Below are positions 32,014 through 45,040 of a DNA stretch of 64,000 bases, piece by piece. The number at the start of each line of letters is the position of its first letter. Position 1 is the first letter of the stretch. The stretch spans positions 1,632,439 to 1,696,438 of the forward strand of contig NZ_BMXY01000001.1 of the NCBI RefSeq assembly GCF_014651995.1. Reading direction: 5' to 3'. Origin of the DNA: Cognatilysobacter xinjiangensis. GTDB taxonomy: Bacteria; Pseudomonadota; Gammaproteobacteria; Xanthomonadales; Xanthomonadaceae. Made by a program: the position numbers and the translations under genes. The notes below the pieces were generated by a model. That model was not told where the DNA came from and ran no database searches. It saw only the letters and a list, made by a program, of their open reading frames with translations.

Positions 32014-32146
32014 GAAGATCGTGGCGCCGCGTCGAGGGCACCGCTGGCGTCGGCGGGGGGCCATGATAGCCGAACCCCCTGCCCCGCTTCCCGGCACGCG
32101 GTCGCGTCGTCGCACGATCCGCATCGCGAGCCGCTACGCTGAACGC

Positions 32147-32695
32147 ATGGGCGAGCACGATCCGCGCGACGAAGACCTCGAACTGTTCCGGCAGGCCGTC
32201 GGGCCGGTGCGCCCGGTCGACGCGCCGCCGCTGCCGCCGTCACCGCCGAAGCCCAAGCCGCGCGCGCGCATGGCCGAACGCGACGAGGCCGCCGCGGCGA
32301 GCGAGTTCCGCCTCGCGCTCGACGAGCAACTGCTCGGTGCGGGCGACGTCCTCAGCCATCGCGCCGAATCGCTGCCGCCGGCGACGTTCCAGCGCCTCAA
32401 GCGCGGCGAGCTGTCGGCGCAGGAGGAACTCGACCTGCACGGGCTCACCGCCACGCAGGCGCAGTCGCTGCTGCGCGAGTTCCTCGCCGACGCGCGCCGC
32501 CACGGGCTGGGCTGCGTGCGCATCATCCACGGCAAGGGGCGCAGCGCGGCCGAGCTCGACAGCAGCGGCGCACCAGTGCTGAAGAACCTCGTGGACCGCG
32601 TGCTGCGCCACCGCGCCGACGTGCTCGGTTTCCACTCCGCGCCGCCCGCGCAGGGCGGCACCGGCGCGGTGGTGGTGCTGCTCGCGAAGCGCTAG
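32147..32695 (+). CDS. Smr/MutS2-domain protein (SmrA-like)
   Basis: A 182-residue protein with an acidic, Pro-rich N-terminal part and a C-terminal Smr domain (about 95-180). The domain's hallmark motifs are present: LDLHGLTATQAQSLLREFL, then CVRIIHGKGRSA. Smr domains nick DNA or RNA; E. coli SmrA/SmrB are nucleases and SmrB cuts mRNA at collided ribosomes. Start at ATG 32147, since the frame upstream is a surE shadow. Its stop overlaps the stop of the small lipoprotein gene. Confidence 0.9.
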   Translation: MGEHDPRDEDLELFRQAVGPVRPVDAPPLPPSPPKPKPRARMAERDEAAAASEFRLALDEQLLGAGDVLSHRAESLPPATFQRLKRGELSAQEELDLHGLTATQAQSLLREFLADARRHGLGCVRIIHGKGRSAAELDSSGAPVLKNLVDRVLRHRADVLGFHSAPPAQGGTGAVVVLLAKR

Positions 32696-32931
32696 CGCGG
32701 CGTGGGTGCCGACGCCGGGTCCGTCCGCTTCATCGGCGGGTTGATCCAGGTGACGTCGATGCCGCGGGCGCGCGCCTGGTCCTCCACGCGCTGCATATAA
32801 GCGACGTCGGTGTAGATCGTGCCGCTGGCGCCCGCCCGCGGCGGGACATAGGCGCTGCGCTCCTGCGTGCCGGCGCAACCGGCGCAGAGCGATGCCGTCA
32901 GGGCGATCAGGGCGATGCGCGAAATGGCCAT
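32692..32931 (-). CDS. Small putative lipoprotein, hypothetical
   Basis: A 79-residue frame with a typical signal (MAISRIALIALTASLC) and a Cys-rich, lipobox-like end (LCAGCAG). A short polar domain follows, with the stretch GTIYTDVAYMQRVEDQARARGIDVTWINPP. The -3 position of the lipobox is Cys, which is unusual. It is the last gene on the strand after truD, 113 bases away. I recognise the pattern as a small secreted protein of xanthomonads but know no function. Confidence 0.7.
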   Translation of the reverse strand: MAISRIALIALTASLCAGCAGTQERSAYVPPRAGASGTIYTDVAYMQRVEDQARARGIDVTWINPPMKRTDPASAPTPR

Positions 32932-33044
32932 GGCCGTCTTCTCCTCGGAGATCCGGTTCGGCGCCCGCCCGATGCGGGCGTCGACCCGGTTATACGCCCG
33001 CTGGAGAGCGCCGGCGCAGGCCCGGGCGGCGCGTCGACGAACGG

Positions 33045-34079
33045 TCAGGCGTAGCGCGAGGCGGATGCCCGCGTGTCGCCGATCGCATCGAGCACTGTGG
33101 TCGCGTAGGCGCCCGGCGGCAGCTCGAACGTGAGCTGCAGGACGTCGGCGTCGAGCCATGCCCAGGCCAGCGCGCCCGGGCGCAGCCGCAGCGCACGGCG
33201 CTCCTGCTCGAGGCCGGCGGCCTCCAGGCCGCGACGCAATGCCAGCACGTCGTCGCCCAGCACCGTGTCCTCCAGCTGCCGGCATTCGCCCGTCGTGCGC
33301 GGCTCGCCGCGCCCCCAGAGCGGACCGGTAGGATGGATGTCGAAAGCCGCCAGGCGCTCGCGCAATGCCTCGGTCAGCGGCTCGGGCCCGAAGATGCTGC
33401 GGCGGCCGTCGAGCATCCACACCTCGCCCTCCAGCGGCGCGTCCCAGCAGTCGCGGCGCACGCGCTCGGCGAGCACGCGGTTGAACAACTCCGAACGCGC
33501 GGCCGAGAGCAGCAGGCTGCGCTCCTCGCGGCGAACTCGACGGCCCGCGAACATCGCGATCGCCTGCTGCACGTTGTCGCCCGCGCGGCCGAAGCGCTGC
33601 TCGCCGAAATAGTTCGGCACGCCGCGCGCGGCGATGGCGGCGAGGCGCGCGTCGACGGCGTCGCGATCGCCCGTCACCTCGCGCAGCGTCAGCACGAAGC
33701 GGTTGCCGGCCAGCGCGCCGCGCGGCAGCTTGCGCGAATGGCGCGTCACGGCCAGCACGCGCAGCGAGTCGTCCTGCAGCGTCGCGATGTCCGGCGCCTC
33801 GCGCCCCGGCAGGTGCACGCTGATGCGCTGGCGCGTGACAGCGTGGCGGTCCTTCAGGCCCGCATAGCCGATGGCCATTTCCTTGACGCCCGCCCATTCG
33901 GCGATGCGCCGCGCGGCGAACGCGGTGTTCATGCCGCGCTTCTCGATGTCGAGCAGCAGGTGCTCGCCGACGCCGCTGGCCTCGAAGCCGGCGATCTCCT
34001 CGACGATGAAGTCCTCGGGGCGCGTGCGCAGCGTCGCGGTGAGGACCGACGGGCCCAGCGCCTGGGGCAGTTCGTTCAT
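33045..34079 (-). CDS. truD: tRNA pseudouridine(13) synthase TruD
   Basis: A 344-residue enzyme that makes pseudouridine 13 in tRNA-Glu. The catalytic Asp77 lies in [14 protein letters not shown]. The RPEDFIVEE and [13 protein letters not shown] motifs are intact. The ATG shares one base with the ispF stop (TGATG), so the two are coupled. It is the last core gene of the pyrG-to-truD cluster. Confidence 0.97.
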   Translation of the reverse strand: MNELPQALGPSVLTATLRTRPEDFIVEEIAGFEASGVGEHLLLDIEKRGMNTAFAARRIAEWAGVKEMAIGYAGLKDRHAVTRQRISVHLPGREAPDIATLQDDSLRVLAVTRHSRKLPRGALAGNRFVLTLREVTGDRDAVDARLAAIAARGVPNYFGEQRFGRAGDNVQQAIAMFAGRRVRREERSLLLSAARSELFNRVLAERVRRDCWDAPLEGEVWMLDGRRSIFGPEPLTEALRERLAAFDIHPTGPLWGRGEPRTTGECRQLEDTVLGDDVLALRRGLEAAGLEQERRALRLRPGALAWAWLDADVLQLTFELPPGAYATTVLDAIGDTRASASRYA

Positions 34080-34558
34080 CAGGATGTCGCCAGCAGGCAG
34101 ACCGCCATCGCGGCGATGCCTTCCTCGCGCCCGGTGAAGCCGAGCTTCTCGGTCGTCGTCGCCTTGATGCTGACCGCGTCGACATCGATGCCGAGGTCTT
34201 CGGCGATGCGTTCGCGCATGGCCTGCGCATGCGGCCCGACCTTCGGGCGCTCGGCGAGCACGGTGGCGTCGACGTTGACCACGTGCCAGCCGCGCTCGCC
34301 GGCGAGCGCGCGGCAGTGGCGCAGGAATTCGCGGCTGTCGGCGTCGCGCCAGCGCTCGTCGGACGGCGGGAAATGGCGGCCGATGTCGCCGAGCGCGAGC
34401 GCGCCTAGGATCGCGTCGCAGATCGCGTGCAGCACGACGTCGCCATCGGAATGCGCAACGACGCCGCGCGCATGCGGGATGCGCACGCCGCCGAGCATCA
34501 CGTGGTCGCCGTCACCGAAGGCGTGGACGTCGAAGCCCTGGCCGATACGCAGATTCAT
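34079..34558 (-). CDS. ispF: 2-C-methyl-D-erythritol 2,4-cyclodiphosphate synthase
   Basis: A 159-residue trimeric enzyme of the MEP isoprenoid pathway. Zinc ligands Asp10 and His12 are in GQGFDVHAF and the third His is in [32 protein letters not shown] is the family end motif. It lies 13 bases after ispD and works two steps after IspD in the pathway. Confidence 0.97.
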   Translation of the reverse strand: MNLRIGQGFDVHAFGDGDHVMLGGVRIPHARGVVAHSDGDVVLHAICDAILGALALGDIGRHFPPSDERWRDADSREFLRHCRALAGERGWHVVNVDATVLAERPKVGPHAQAMRERIAEDLGIDVDAVSIKATTTEKLGFTGREEGIAAMAVCLLATS

Positions 34559-34571
34559 GGGATTTCCCGGG

Positions 34572-35264
34572 TCAGGAAGCGCTTGCGCGCAGCAGGTATT
34601 CGACGAGCGCGCGGTCGGCCGGCGTCGTCACCTTGATGTTGTCCTCGCGGCCTTCGACCAGGCGCGGACGCAGGCCCGCGTGCTCGAGCGCCATCGCCTC
34701 GTCGGTGACGGCGATGCCGTCGGCGAGCGCGCGTCGCAGCGCGTCGCGCAGCACGCCAAGGCGCGCGGCCTGCGGCGTGAGCGCGCGCCACAGGCCGTCC
34801 CGTGGCTGGGTGCCGGCGCTGCGGTCGCGGTCGCCACGCTTGAGCGTGTCGCGCACGGGCGCGGCGAGCAGAGCGCCATCCGCTGTTTCCAGCGCGGCGT
34901 CGATCACTCGGTCGAGATCCGCGGCAGCGAGGTTTGGACGTGCGGCGTCGTGCACCAGCACGAGCGCATCGTCGCCGGCGCGCTCGCGCAGGGCGTCGAG
35001 CGCGGCGAGCACGGAGAGCGCGCGCTCGGCGGCGCCTTGGCAGGTCAGAACCGGCTTGTCGTGATGCGACGTCCAACCGGGCCATCGCGCGTCGTCCGCG
35101 GCGAGCGCGACCATCGCGCCATCGACGCGCGGATGCGCGAGCAGCGCGTCGAGTGCATGCGCGATCAGCGGCCGACCCGCGACTTCGACGTACTGCTTCG
35201 GCACATCGCCGCCGAACCGGCTGCCCGATCCCGCCGCGGGCACCACCGCCCAGATCGCGGTCAC
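34572..35264 (-). CDS. ispD: 2-C-methyl-D-erythritol 4-phosphate cytidylyltransferase
   Basis: A 230-residue enzyme that adds CMP to methylerythritol phosphate, using CTP. The nucleotide loop is [17 protein letters not shown] near residues 9-25, with VHDAARP and RDTLKRGD further on. Translation starts at a GTG that shares four bases with the ftsB stop (GTGA). ftsB-ispD-ispF-truD appear to be one transcription unit. Confidence 0.97.
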   Translation of the reverse strand: MTAIWAVVPAAGSGSRFGGDVPKQYVEVAGRPLIAHALDALLAHPRVDGAMVALAADDARWPGWTSHHDKPVLTCQGAAERALSVLAALDALRERAGDDALVLVHDAARPNLAAADLDRVIDAALETADGALLAAPVRDTLKRGDRDRSAGTQPRDGLWRALTPQAARLGVLRDALRRALADGIAVTDEAMALEHAGLRPRLVEGREDNIKVTTPADRALVEYLLRASAS

Positions 35265-35590
35265 GGCGCCGGCGCGGCCGTCGCAGGGGCGGCCTGCACG
35301 TTCTCGACCACGCGGTAGAACACCTCGCCCGGCCGGATCATGCCGAGCTCGCTGCGCGCGCGATCCTCGACGGCCGCCTCGCCGGACTTGAGGTCCTGCA
35401 CCTCGGCGGCCAGCGCGTCGTTGCGCTGGCGCAGGCCGCCGTTTTCGTGCGCGAGTGCATCGACCTGCGCCTGCAGCGCGACCACCGCCTCGCGGCCGCC
35501 TTCGCCGTGCCACAGCCGCGTCTGCAGGCCCACCAGCAGCATCGCCAGCAGGCCGATCAGGATCAGCAGGCCGTAGCGCGGGCGCGTCAT
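35261..35590 (-). CDS. ftsB: Cell division protein FtsB
   Basis: A 109-residue bitopic protein of the FtsQLB divisome complex. A short cytoplasmic start is followed by one membrane helix (about 7-23), then a periplasmic coiled coil (about 35-75) and the conserved ARSELGMIRPGEVFYRVVE stretch. It has an extra Ala/Pro-rich tail. It lies three bases after eno and overlaps ispD; eno-ftsB-ispD order is typical. Confidence 0.95.
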   Translation of the reverse strand: MTRPRYGLLILIGLLAMLLVGLQTRLWHGEGGREAVVALQAQVDALAHENGGLRQRNDALAAEVQDLKSGEAAVEDRARSELGMIRPGEVFYRVVENVQAAPATAAPAP

Positions 35591-35593
35591 CGG

Positions 35594-37730
<2,137 letters not shown>

Positions 37731-37797
37731 CGCATGCTCCGGAACGGGGCGTCGCGCATGTCGCACGCGGCGCTGGAAAGGGGGACGGCCATGCGCG

Positions 37798-39522
<1,725 letters not shown>

Positions 39523-39555
39523 CTAACCCGGCGCGTCGCGACGCCCGGAAACGAC

Positions 39556-39579
39556 CGCGCCCCGGCGAACCGGGGCGCG
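39556..39579 (-). terminator. Hairpin between the Thr-rich protein gene and pyrG
   Basis: A 10-base perfect stem CGCGCCCCGG/CCGGGGCGCG with a CGAA loop lies 21 bases past the stop of the Thr-rich gene. On the minus strand it is followed by GTCGTTTCC, so the T run is poor. Likely a terminator for the upstream gene. Confidence 0.65.
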
Positions 39580-39600
39580 GCGTGACGCATGGCAGGACGC

Positions 39601-40071
39601 TTACTTGCGCTTGGCCTTGCTCTTGGCGCGCTTGTCCTTGTCCTTGGCGTCCTTGTCGGCTGCCGCCTTTTCGCTGAGCTGGCCGGTGCCTGCCAGCGCG
39701 TCGTCGTTCGACGTGGTGGTGGTCGTAGCCGTCGTACCGACGGTGCCGCTCGTGGTGGTCGACGCGGTACCCGTCGTGGTCGTCGTGCCCGTCACCGGGT
39801 CGACGGTGGTGGACGTGGCGCCGGTCACGGGCGGGATCGTGGTGGTCGTCGTGGTGGCGGCGGTGCGCGGCTTCGTGCCATCGGTGGCCGTCGGCGGCGT
39901 GGTGGCCGCACCGGTCACGGCGTCGACCGCTTCGCTGCCGGTGGCCGTCGAGCCGACCGGGGCGTTGGCCACCGGCGGGGTCGTCGGTGCCGGGACCGGC
40001 GCGGCGACCTGGGCGAGAGCCGGCAGGGCAAGGGCGGTCAGGACCGAAGCGGCGAGAATGCGGTTCTTCAT
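39601..40071 (-). CDS. Secreted Thr/Ala-rich low-complexity protein, hypothetical
   Basis: A 156-residue protein with a clean signal peptide (MKNRILAASVLTALALPALAQ). The rest is low complexity. Residues about 25-125 are Thr/Pro/Ala/Val/Gly-rich, with repeated TTT runs and degenerate VTGAT/VTGTT/TATD units; a Lys/Asp/Ala-rich basic tail follows (KDAKDKDKRAKSK). The start is set by GGAGG five bases before the ATG; an upstream ATG (40110) is not needed. No domain is recognised. Composition suggests an exported, disordered, possibly glycosylated or cell-surface protein. Divergent from parE. Confidence 0.75.
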   Translation of the reverse strand: MKNRILAASVLTALALPALAQVAAPVPAPTTPPVANAPVGSTATGSEAVDAVTGAATTPPTATDGTKPRTAATTTTTTIPPVTGATSTTVDPVTGTTTTTGTASTTTSGTVGTTATTTTTSNDDALAGTGQLSEKAAADKDAKDKDKRAKSKAKRK

Positions 40072-40248
40072 GGAGCCTCCTTTCATGGGGGATACGAACG
40101 CGGCCGTCACGGGCCGTCGTTCGGGGGCGAACCGTACGCGGCCTCCCCATAACCCTCGCGTGAAACGGAAATTAAGCTTGCAACCGGACGTTCATCTTTC
40201 GTTGACGGGTCTAAGCCCGTGCGACGCGCTCTGTTAGCATTTCGACTA

Positions 40249-42159
40249 ATGAACAAGCGATACAACGCCGCCGACATCGAGGTGCTGTCCGGGCTGGACC
40301 CGGTCAAGCGCCGCCCGGGCATGTACACGGACACCGCCCGCCCCAACCACCTCGCCCAGGAGGTCATCGACAACTCCGTCGACGAAGCCCTGGGTGGCCA
40401 CGCGAAGACCATCGAGGTCACGCTCCACGCCGACGGCAGCTGCTCCGTGCAGGACGACGGCCGCGGCATGCCGGTCGACATCCACCCGGAAGAGAAGATC
40501 CCCGGCGTCGAATTGATCCTCACCCGCCTGCACGCGGGCGGTAAGTTCAGCGGCAACAACTACACGTTCTCCGGCGGCCTGCACGGCGTCGGCGTAAGCG
40601 TGGTCAACGCGCTCAGCACGCTCGTCGACGTGCGCATCAAGCGCGACGGCAACGAGTACCGGATGACGTTCAAGGACGGCTTCCGCGACTCGCCACTGGA
40701 GGTCATCGGCAGCGTCGGCAAGAAGAACACCGGCACGCGCGTGCATTTCTGGCCGGACCCGAAGTACTTCGACACGCCGAAGATCAACGTCCGCGCACTG
40801 CGCCACCTGCTGCGCGCAAAAGCCGTGCTCTGCCCGGGCCTGACCGTCCGCCTGATCGACGAGAGCACCGGCGAGCGCGACGAGTGGTATTTCGAGGACG
40901 GCCTGCGTGACTACCTGCGCGGCGAGCTCGGCGAGCGCGAGGCGCTGCCGCAACAGCTGTTCGTCGGCCATCTCGCGAAGGAAACCGAGGTCGTGGACTG
41001 GGCCGCGGCCTGGGTGCCGGAAGGCGAGCTGGTCCAGGAGAGCTACGTCAACCTGATCCCGACCGCGCAGCACGGCACGCACGTCAATGGCCTGCGTACG
41101 GGCTTTACCGACGCGCTGCGCGAGTTCTGCGACTTCCGCAACCTGCTGCCGCGCGGCGTGAAGCTCGCGCCGGAAGACGTGTGGGACCGGGTCGCGTTCG
41201 TGTTGTCGATCAAGATGACCGACCCGCAGTTCTCGGGGCAGACCAAGGAACGGCTGTCGTCGCGCCAGGCCGCGGGCTTCGTCGAATCGGCCGCGCATGA
41301 CGCGTTCTCGCTCTGGCTCAACCAGCACGTCGACCTCGGCATGAAGATCGCGCAGCTGGCGATCGAGCGCGCCGCGGCTCGCCTGAAGAGCGAGAAGGTG
41401 GTGCTGCGCAAGAAGGTCACGCAGGGGCCCGCCCTGCCCGGCAAGCTCGCCGACTGCGCCTCGCAGGATCTCTCGCGCACCGAGCTGTTCCTCGTCGAGG
41501 GCGACTCGGCGGGCGGAAGCGCGCGCCAAGCCCGCGAAAAAGACTTCCAGGCCATCCTTCCGTTGCGCGGCAAGATCCTCAACACCTGGGAAGTCGCGTC
41601 CAGCGGCGTGCTGGCGTCGCAGGAAGTGCATGACCTGGCTGTCGCCATCGGCTGCGATCCCGGCAAGGACGACCTCACCGGCCTGCGCTACGGCAAGGTG
41701 ATCATCCTCGCCGACGCCGACTCCGACGGCCTGCACATCGCCACGCTGCTGTCGGCGCTGTTCCTCAAGCACTTCCCCGCGCTCGTCGCCGCCGGCCACG
41801 TGTTCGTCGCCATGCCGCCGCTGTTCCGCGTCGACGTCGGCAAGCAGGTGTTCTATGCGTTGGACGAGGAGGAGAAGCGCATCCTCATCGACCGCATCGA
41901 ACGCGACCGCGCGGCCAAGAAGAAGGGCACGCCGACGGGCGCGATCAGCGTCACCCGCTTCAAGGGCCTCGGCGAGATGAACCCCGAGCAGCTGCGCGAG
42001 TCGACGATGCATCCGGACACGCGCCGCCTCGTCCAGCTCACCGTCGACGACCAGGACGCCACCCAGGCGCTGATGGACATGCTGCTGGCGAAGAAGCGTG
42101 CCTCCGACCGCAAGGCATGGCTGGAGTCCAAGGGCGACCTGGCGACGCTCGAGGTCTGA
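40249..42159 (+). CDS. parE: DNA topoisomerase IV subunit B
   Basis: A 636-residue ATPase subunit of topoisomerase IV, which decatenates chromosomes. GHKL ATPase motifs: EVIDNSVDEALGG, DDGRGMPVDIH and FSGGLHGVGVSVVNAL. The transducer Lys loop QTKERLSS and TOPRIM motifs (FLVEGDSAGGSARQ, ILADADSDGLHI) follow. Length (E. coli ParE 630, GyrB about 800) and the start NKRYNAADIEVLSGLDPVKRRPG mark it as ParE rather than GyrB. Start MNKRYN at 40249; ten codons upstream are in frame but not conserved. parC is not adjacent. Confidence 0.97.
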   Translation: MNKRYNAADIEVLSGLDPVKRRPGMYTDTARPNHLAQEVIDNSVDEALGGHAKTIEVTLHADGSCSVQDDGRGMPVDIHPEEKIPGVELILTRLHAGGKFSGNNYTFSGGLHGVGVSVVNALSTLVDVRIKRDGNEYRMTFKDGFRDSPLEVIGSVGKKNTGTRVHFWPDPKYFDTPKINVRALRHLLRAKAVLCPGLTVRLIDESTGERDEWYFEDGLRDYLRGELGEREALPQQLFVGHLAKETEVVDWAAAWVPEGELVQESYVNLIPTAQHGTHVNGLRTGFTDALREFCDFRNLLPRGVKLAPEDVWDRVAFVLSIKMTDPQFSGQTKERLSSRQAAGFVESAAHDAFSLWLNQHVDLGMKIAQLAIERAAARLKSEKVVLRKKVTQGPALPGKLADCASQDLSRTELFLVEGDSAGGSARQAREKDFQAILPLRGKILNTWEVASSGVLASQEVHDLAVAIGCDPGKDDLTGLRYGKVIILADADSDGLHIATLLSALFLKHFPALVAAGHVFVAMPPLFRVDVGKQVFYALDEEEKRILIDRIERDRAAKKKGTPTGAISVTRFKGLGEMNPEQLRESTMHPDTRRLVQLTVDDQDATQALMDMLLAKKRASDRKAWLESKGDLATLEV

Positions 42160-42182
42160 GTTGGTCGATCATGTTGACGAGA

Positions 42183-42206
42183 AGGCCCGCTTCGGCGGGC
42201 TTTTTC
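42183..42206 (+). terminator. Intrinsic terminator after parE
   Basis: AAGGCCCGC, a TTCG tetraloop and GCGGGC are followed by TTTTTCTT, 24 bases past the parE stop. A textbook intrinsic terminator. Confidence 0.93.
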
Positions 42207-42317
42207 TTGCCGCATTCGATACGCAAGGAGCATCGCGGCGGCCCTGAAGGACGCCGAGGGCTGCGATGATGCGCGCACCGGCCGGGGCTGATGCCACGCG
42301 AATGTGCCCCGCCATCG

Positions 42318-42791
42318 ATGAACGATCCCCCCGTCATCTCGTCGAATTCGACGGCCCCGTCATCGCCCATGGCCGAGGCTGACGGCATGCAGACCCATGC
42401 CCTGACCCAGGCCGTCGATGTCCGTCGCGGCAATGCGCGCGAGTCCTCCGAGGCGCTCGCGCTCGACGCGCGCCGCGCGGCGGCGGGGCTCGGGCTGTCG
42501 GCGCCGGATCTCGAGGCGCTGCTGGAGATCGACGCATCGACCGCCGCGTCCATCCGGTCCGGCGGCGCGCGTATCCAGTCGGGCAGCGCGCTTGCGACGC
42601 GCGTGCTGCTGCTGGTGCGGCTGCAGCGTGCGCTGGGCGATGTCTACGGCTCGGTCGACCAGGCCAACCAGTGGCTGGACGCCGTCGAGCCGTCGCTGGG
42701 CGACAAGCCGCGGGCGCTGCTGCGCACGCACGACGGCCTCGGCCGCGTGGTGTCGCAGATCGAGCGCCGCTGCAAGGACTGCCTCTGGTAG
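42318..42791 (+). CDS. ParS/MbcA/Xre antitoxin-like (DUF2384) protein, no toxin partner seen
   Basis: A protein of about 157 residues. The middle (about 60-100) resembles a helix-turn-helix (GLSAPDLEALLEIDASTAASIRSGG). The C-terminal part (about 105-155) matches the DUF2384 pattern: LLVRLQRALGDVYGS, then ANQWLDAVEPSLGDKPRALLRTHDGLGRV. DUF2384 proteins are usually antitoxins of RES-type toxins (ParT/MbcT). Here the neighbours are parE (before, terminated) and a deformylase gene on the other strand, and no RES toxin frame is present, so it is an orphan or a plain regulator. The start is uncertain: 42291, 42318 and 42369 are all in frame. Confidence 0.72.
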   Translation: MNDPPVISSNSTAPSSPMAEADGMQTHALTQAVDVRRGNARESSEALALDARRAAAGLGLSAPDLEALLEIDASTAASIRSGGARIQSGSALATRVLLLVRLQRALGDVYGSVDQANQWLDAVEPSLGDKPRALLRTHDGLGRVVSQIERRCKDCLW

Positions 42792-42798
42792 ACGCGCG

Positions 42799-43608
42799 TC
42801 AGGCCGTGAGCGCGGCGCGCAGCATTTCCGACAGCAGCGGCTGCAGCCGTGCGGCGGCCTCGTCGTCGTAGTCGGTCGTCATCTCGTCCATGTAGGTGCG
42901 CTGGCTGGTTTCCAGCTGCACGGCGTCGACGCCGTCATCGGGCCGGCCGTAATGGCGGGTGATGTAACCGCCGCGGAAACGCCCGTTGGCCACCCAGTCG
43001 AACGCGTGCTGGCGGCCGAGCACGAGTTCGAGTGACTGCTGGATCGCCGGCCGGCAGCTCGCGCCGCCCGACGTTCCGAGATTGAGGTCGGGCAGCCGCC
43101 CCTCGAACAGGAACGGCAGGTCGCTTCCGCGGATCGAATGGCCTTCCCACAGCAGCACGCGGCCATGCGCGGCGCGCAGCCTCGCGAGTTCCGCCGCCAG
43201 CGCCTCGTGATACGGACGCCAGTACGTGTCGACACGCCGCGCGACCTCGGCCTCGTCCGGCTGCGCACCGTCGACATAGACATCATCGCCGCTGAAGCAG
43301 CGCGCGGGGCACAGGCCCGTCGTGTTCTGGCCGGGATACAGCGAGGTATCGTCCGGCGGACGGTTGAGGTCGACGACGTAGCGCGAGTAGCGCGGCACCA
43401 GCATCGACGCGCCGAGCTCGTGGCGTGCGAAAGCGTACAGGCGCGAGACGTGCCAGTCGGTGTCGGGCGCGCGCTGCGCGTGCGGTGTCATGCGCGAGGC
43501 GAGATCGGTCGGAATCTCGCTGCCGTCGTGCGGCAGGCTCACCAACAACGGCGCGCGGCCGCGGTAGAGCGTGTATGTCTCGGTGCTGACGACGTCGTTG
43601 TCGTTCAT
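42799..43608 (-). CDS. N-formylglutamate deformylase family protein (HutG-like)
   Basis: A 269-residue amidohydrolase-like protein. Family motifs: PLLVSLPHDGSEIP (metal His-Asp), RYSRYVVDLNRPPDD, LLWEGHSIRG (metal His) and a C-terminal QLETSQRTYMDE. HutG-type enzymes release formate from N-formyl-L-glutamate at the end of histidine breakdown. No other hut genes are adjacent, so the substrate may be different. Start ATG 43608, 14 bases after the glutathione reductase stop; likely co-transcribed. Confidence 0.9.
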   Translation of the reverse strand: MNDNDVVSTETYTLYRGRAPLLVSLPHDGSEIPTDLASRMTPHAQRAPDTDWHVSRLYAFARHELGASMLVPRYSRYVVDLNRPPDDTSLYPGQNTTGLCPARCFSGDDVYVDGAQPDEAEVARRVDTYWRPYHEALAAELARLRAAHGRVLLWEGHSIRGSDLPFLFEGRLPDLNLGTSGGASCRPAIQQSLELVLGRQHAFDWVANGRFRGGYITRHYGRPDDGVDAVQLETSQRTYMDEMTTDYDDEAAARLQPLLSEMLRAALTA

Positions 43609-43621
43609 CGCGATGGCGCGC

Positions 43622-44977
43622 TCAACGCATGAGCACGACTTCCTCGGCACTGGTGGGATGGATCGCGATCGTATCGTGCAGGTCGTCCAGCGTAAGGCCG
43701 CGGCGCATGGCGACCGCGAAACCCTGCAGCATCTCATCGGCGGCCTCGCCGAGCAGGTGCAGGCCGACCACGCGTCGCGCCTCGCCGGTGCAGACGATCT
43801 TGAACAGGCTGCGCTGCGGCGAGCCGGCGAGCGCATGCAGCATCGGGCGGAAGCCCGCGCGCAGCACCTGCACGTCATCGCCGAAGCGCGCGCGGGCCTG
43901 TGCTTCCGACAGGCCGACGCGCCCGATCGGCGGATGCGAGAACACCACGGTCGGCACGTCGTCGAGCGCCAGCGGTGCGCGCTCGCGGCCACCAAACACG
44001 CGGTCCATCAGGCGACGCGCCGCCGCGATCGCCACCGGCGTCAGCGCGGGTGCCGGGGTGATGTCGCCGACCGCGTAGACACCGTCCACCGCGGTGCGGA
44101 AATGCGCGTCGACGGGCACGAAACCGCGCGCGTCCAGCGCGATGCCGGCCGCGTCGAGGCCGAGGCCCACGAGGTTCGGCCGCCGCCCGGTCGCGAACAG
44201 CACCCGGTCGACCGGCTCGCTCCACTCACCCGCGCCGTCGCGCAGGCGCAGGCCGCCGTCGACCCGCTCGATCGCGGTGGTGGCGGTGGACAGGCGGCAG
44301 TCCACGCCGAGATGGCGGTAGTCCTCGACGAGCTGCGCGGCGATCTCGTCGTCGAAGCCGTCCAGCACGCGCTGGCCGCGCACGCGCAGCGTCACGTGAC
44401 TGCCCAGCGCCTGCAGCACGCCCGCGAGCTCGACCGCGATGTAGCCGCCGCCAACCACGGCGACGCTGGCCGGCGCATCACGCCAGGTGAAGAAGTCGTC
44501 GGACACGCCGCCCAGCTCGGCACCCGGGATATCGGGCCGCACCGGCTGGCCGCCGGTGGCGAGCAGAACGTGCGAGGCCGACAACACCAGGCCCTCGTCG
44601 GTGACGACGCGCCGCGCATCCAGCAGCCGCCCGCGAGTAGGCATCAGCGCGATGCCGGCAGCGTCGAGTCGACGGCGGTAGGCGGCATGGATGCCCTCGA
44701 TGTAGCGCTGGCGATGGCCGATGAAGGTCGACCAGTCGAGCGCGCAGTCGGGCGCGTCGAAGCCCAGGACCGACGCCTGCCGCAGCTTGCCGGCCACTTC
44801 GGCGGCCAGCCACATCGCCTTCTTGGGCACGCAGCCGACGTTGACGCAGGTGCCGCCGAGCGCGGCGGGTTCGAGCAGCGCGACGCGCGCGCCGTGCTCG
44901 GCCGCGCGGAAGGCGCCGGCAAGGCCGCCGGAGCCGCCGCCGATGACGATCAGATCGAAGTCGTTGTGTTGGGGCAT
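43622..44977 (-). CDS. gor: Glutathione-disulfide reductase
   Basis: A 451-residue cytoplasmic flavoenzyme that reduces oxidised glutathione with NADPH. The FAD loop GGGSGGLAGAFRAAEHGA is at residues about 13-30, and the redox pair is in GGTCVNVGCVPKK. The NADP loop is VVGGGYIAVELAGVLQALG and the second FAD motif is GVYAVGDI. The C-terminal active-site His-Glu is in IHPTSAEE. The GGTCVNVGCVPKK form is characteristic of Gor rather than lipoamide dehydrogenase. Confidence 0.95.
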   Translation of the reverse strand: MPQHNDFDLIVIGGGSGGLAGAFRAAEHGARVALLEPAALGGTCVNVGCVPKKAMWLAAEVAGKLRQASVLGFDAPDCALDWSTFIGHRQRYIEGIHAAYRRRLDAAGIALMPTRGRLLDARRVVTDEGLVLSASHVLLATGGQPVRPDIPGAELGGVSDDFFTWRDAPASVAVVGGGYIAVELAGVLQALGSHVTLRVRGQRVLDGFDDEIAAQLVEDYRHLGVDCRLSTATTAIERVDGGLRLRDGAGEWSEPVDRVLFATGRRPNLVGLGLDAAGIALDARGFVPVDAHFRTAVDGVYAVGDITPAPALTPVAIAAARRLMDRVFGGRERAPLALDDVPTVVFSHPPIGRVGLSEAQARARFGDDVQVLRAGFRPMLHALAGSPQRSLFKIVCTGEARRVVGLHLLGEAADEMLQGFAVAMRRGLTLDDLHDTIAIHPTSAEEVVLMR

Positions 44978-45040
44978 GTCCGGTAGGTCAGCAGCATTGC
45001 CGCCATTAGGCCCGACAACGCGTCACGGCCGCGCGGCGTG

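Noticed and set aside
42291..43608. A toxin-antitoxin pair of the DUF2384 gene and the adjacent deformylase gene
   Set aside because: The neighbouring protein shows clear N-formylglutamate deformylase motifs, faces the other way and has no RES features.
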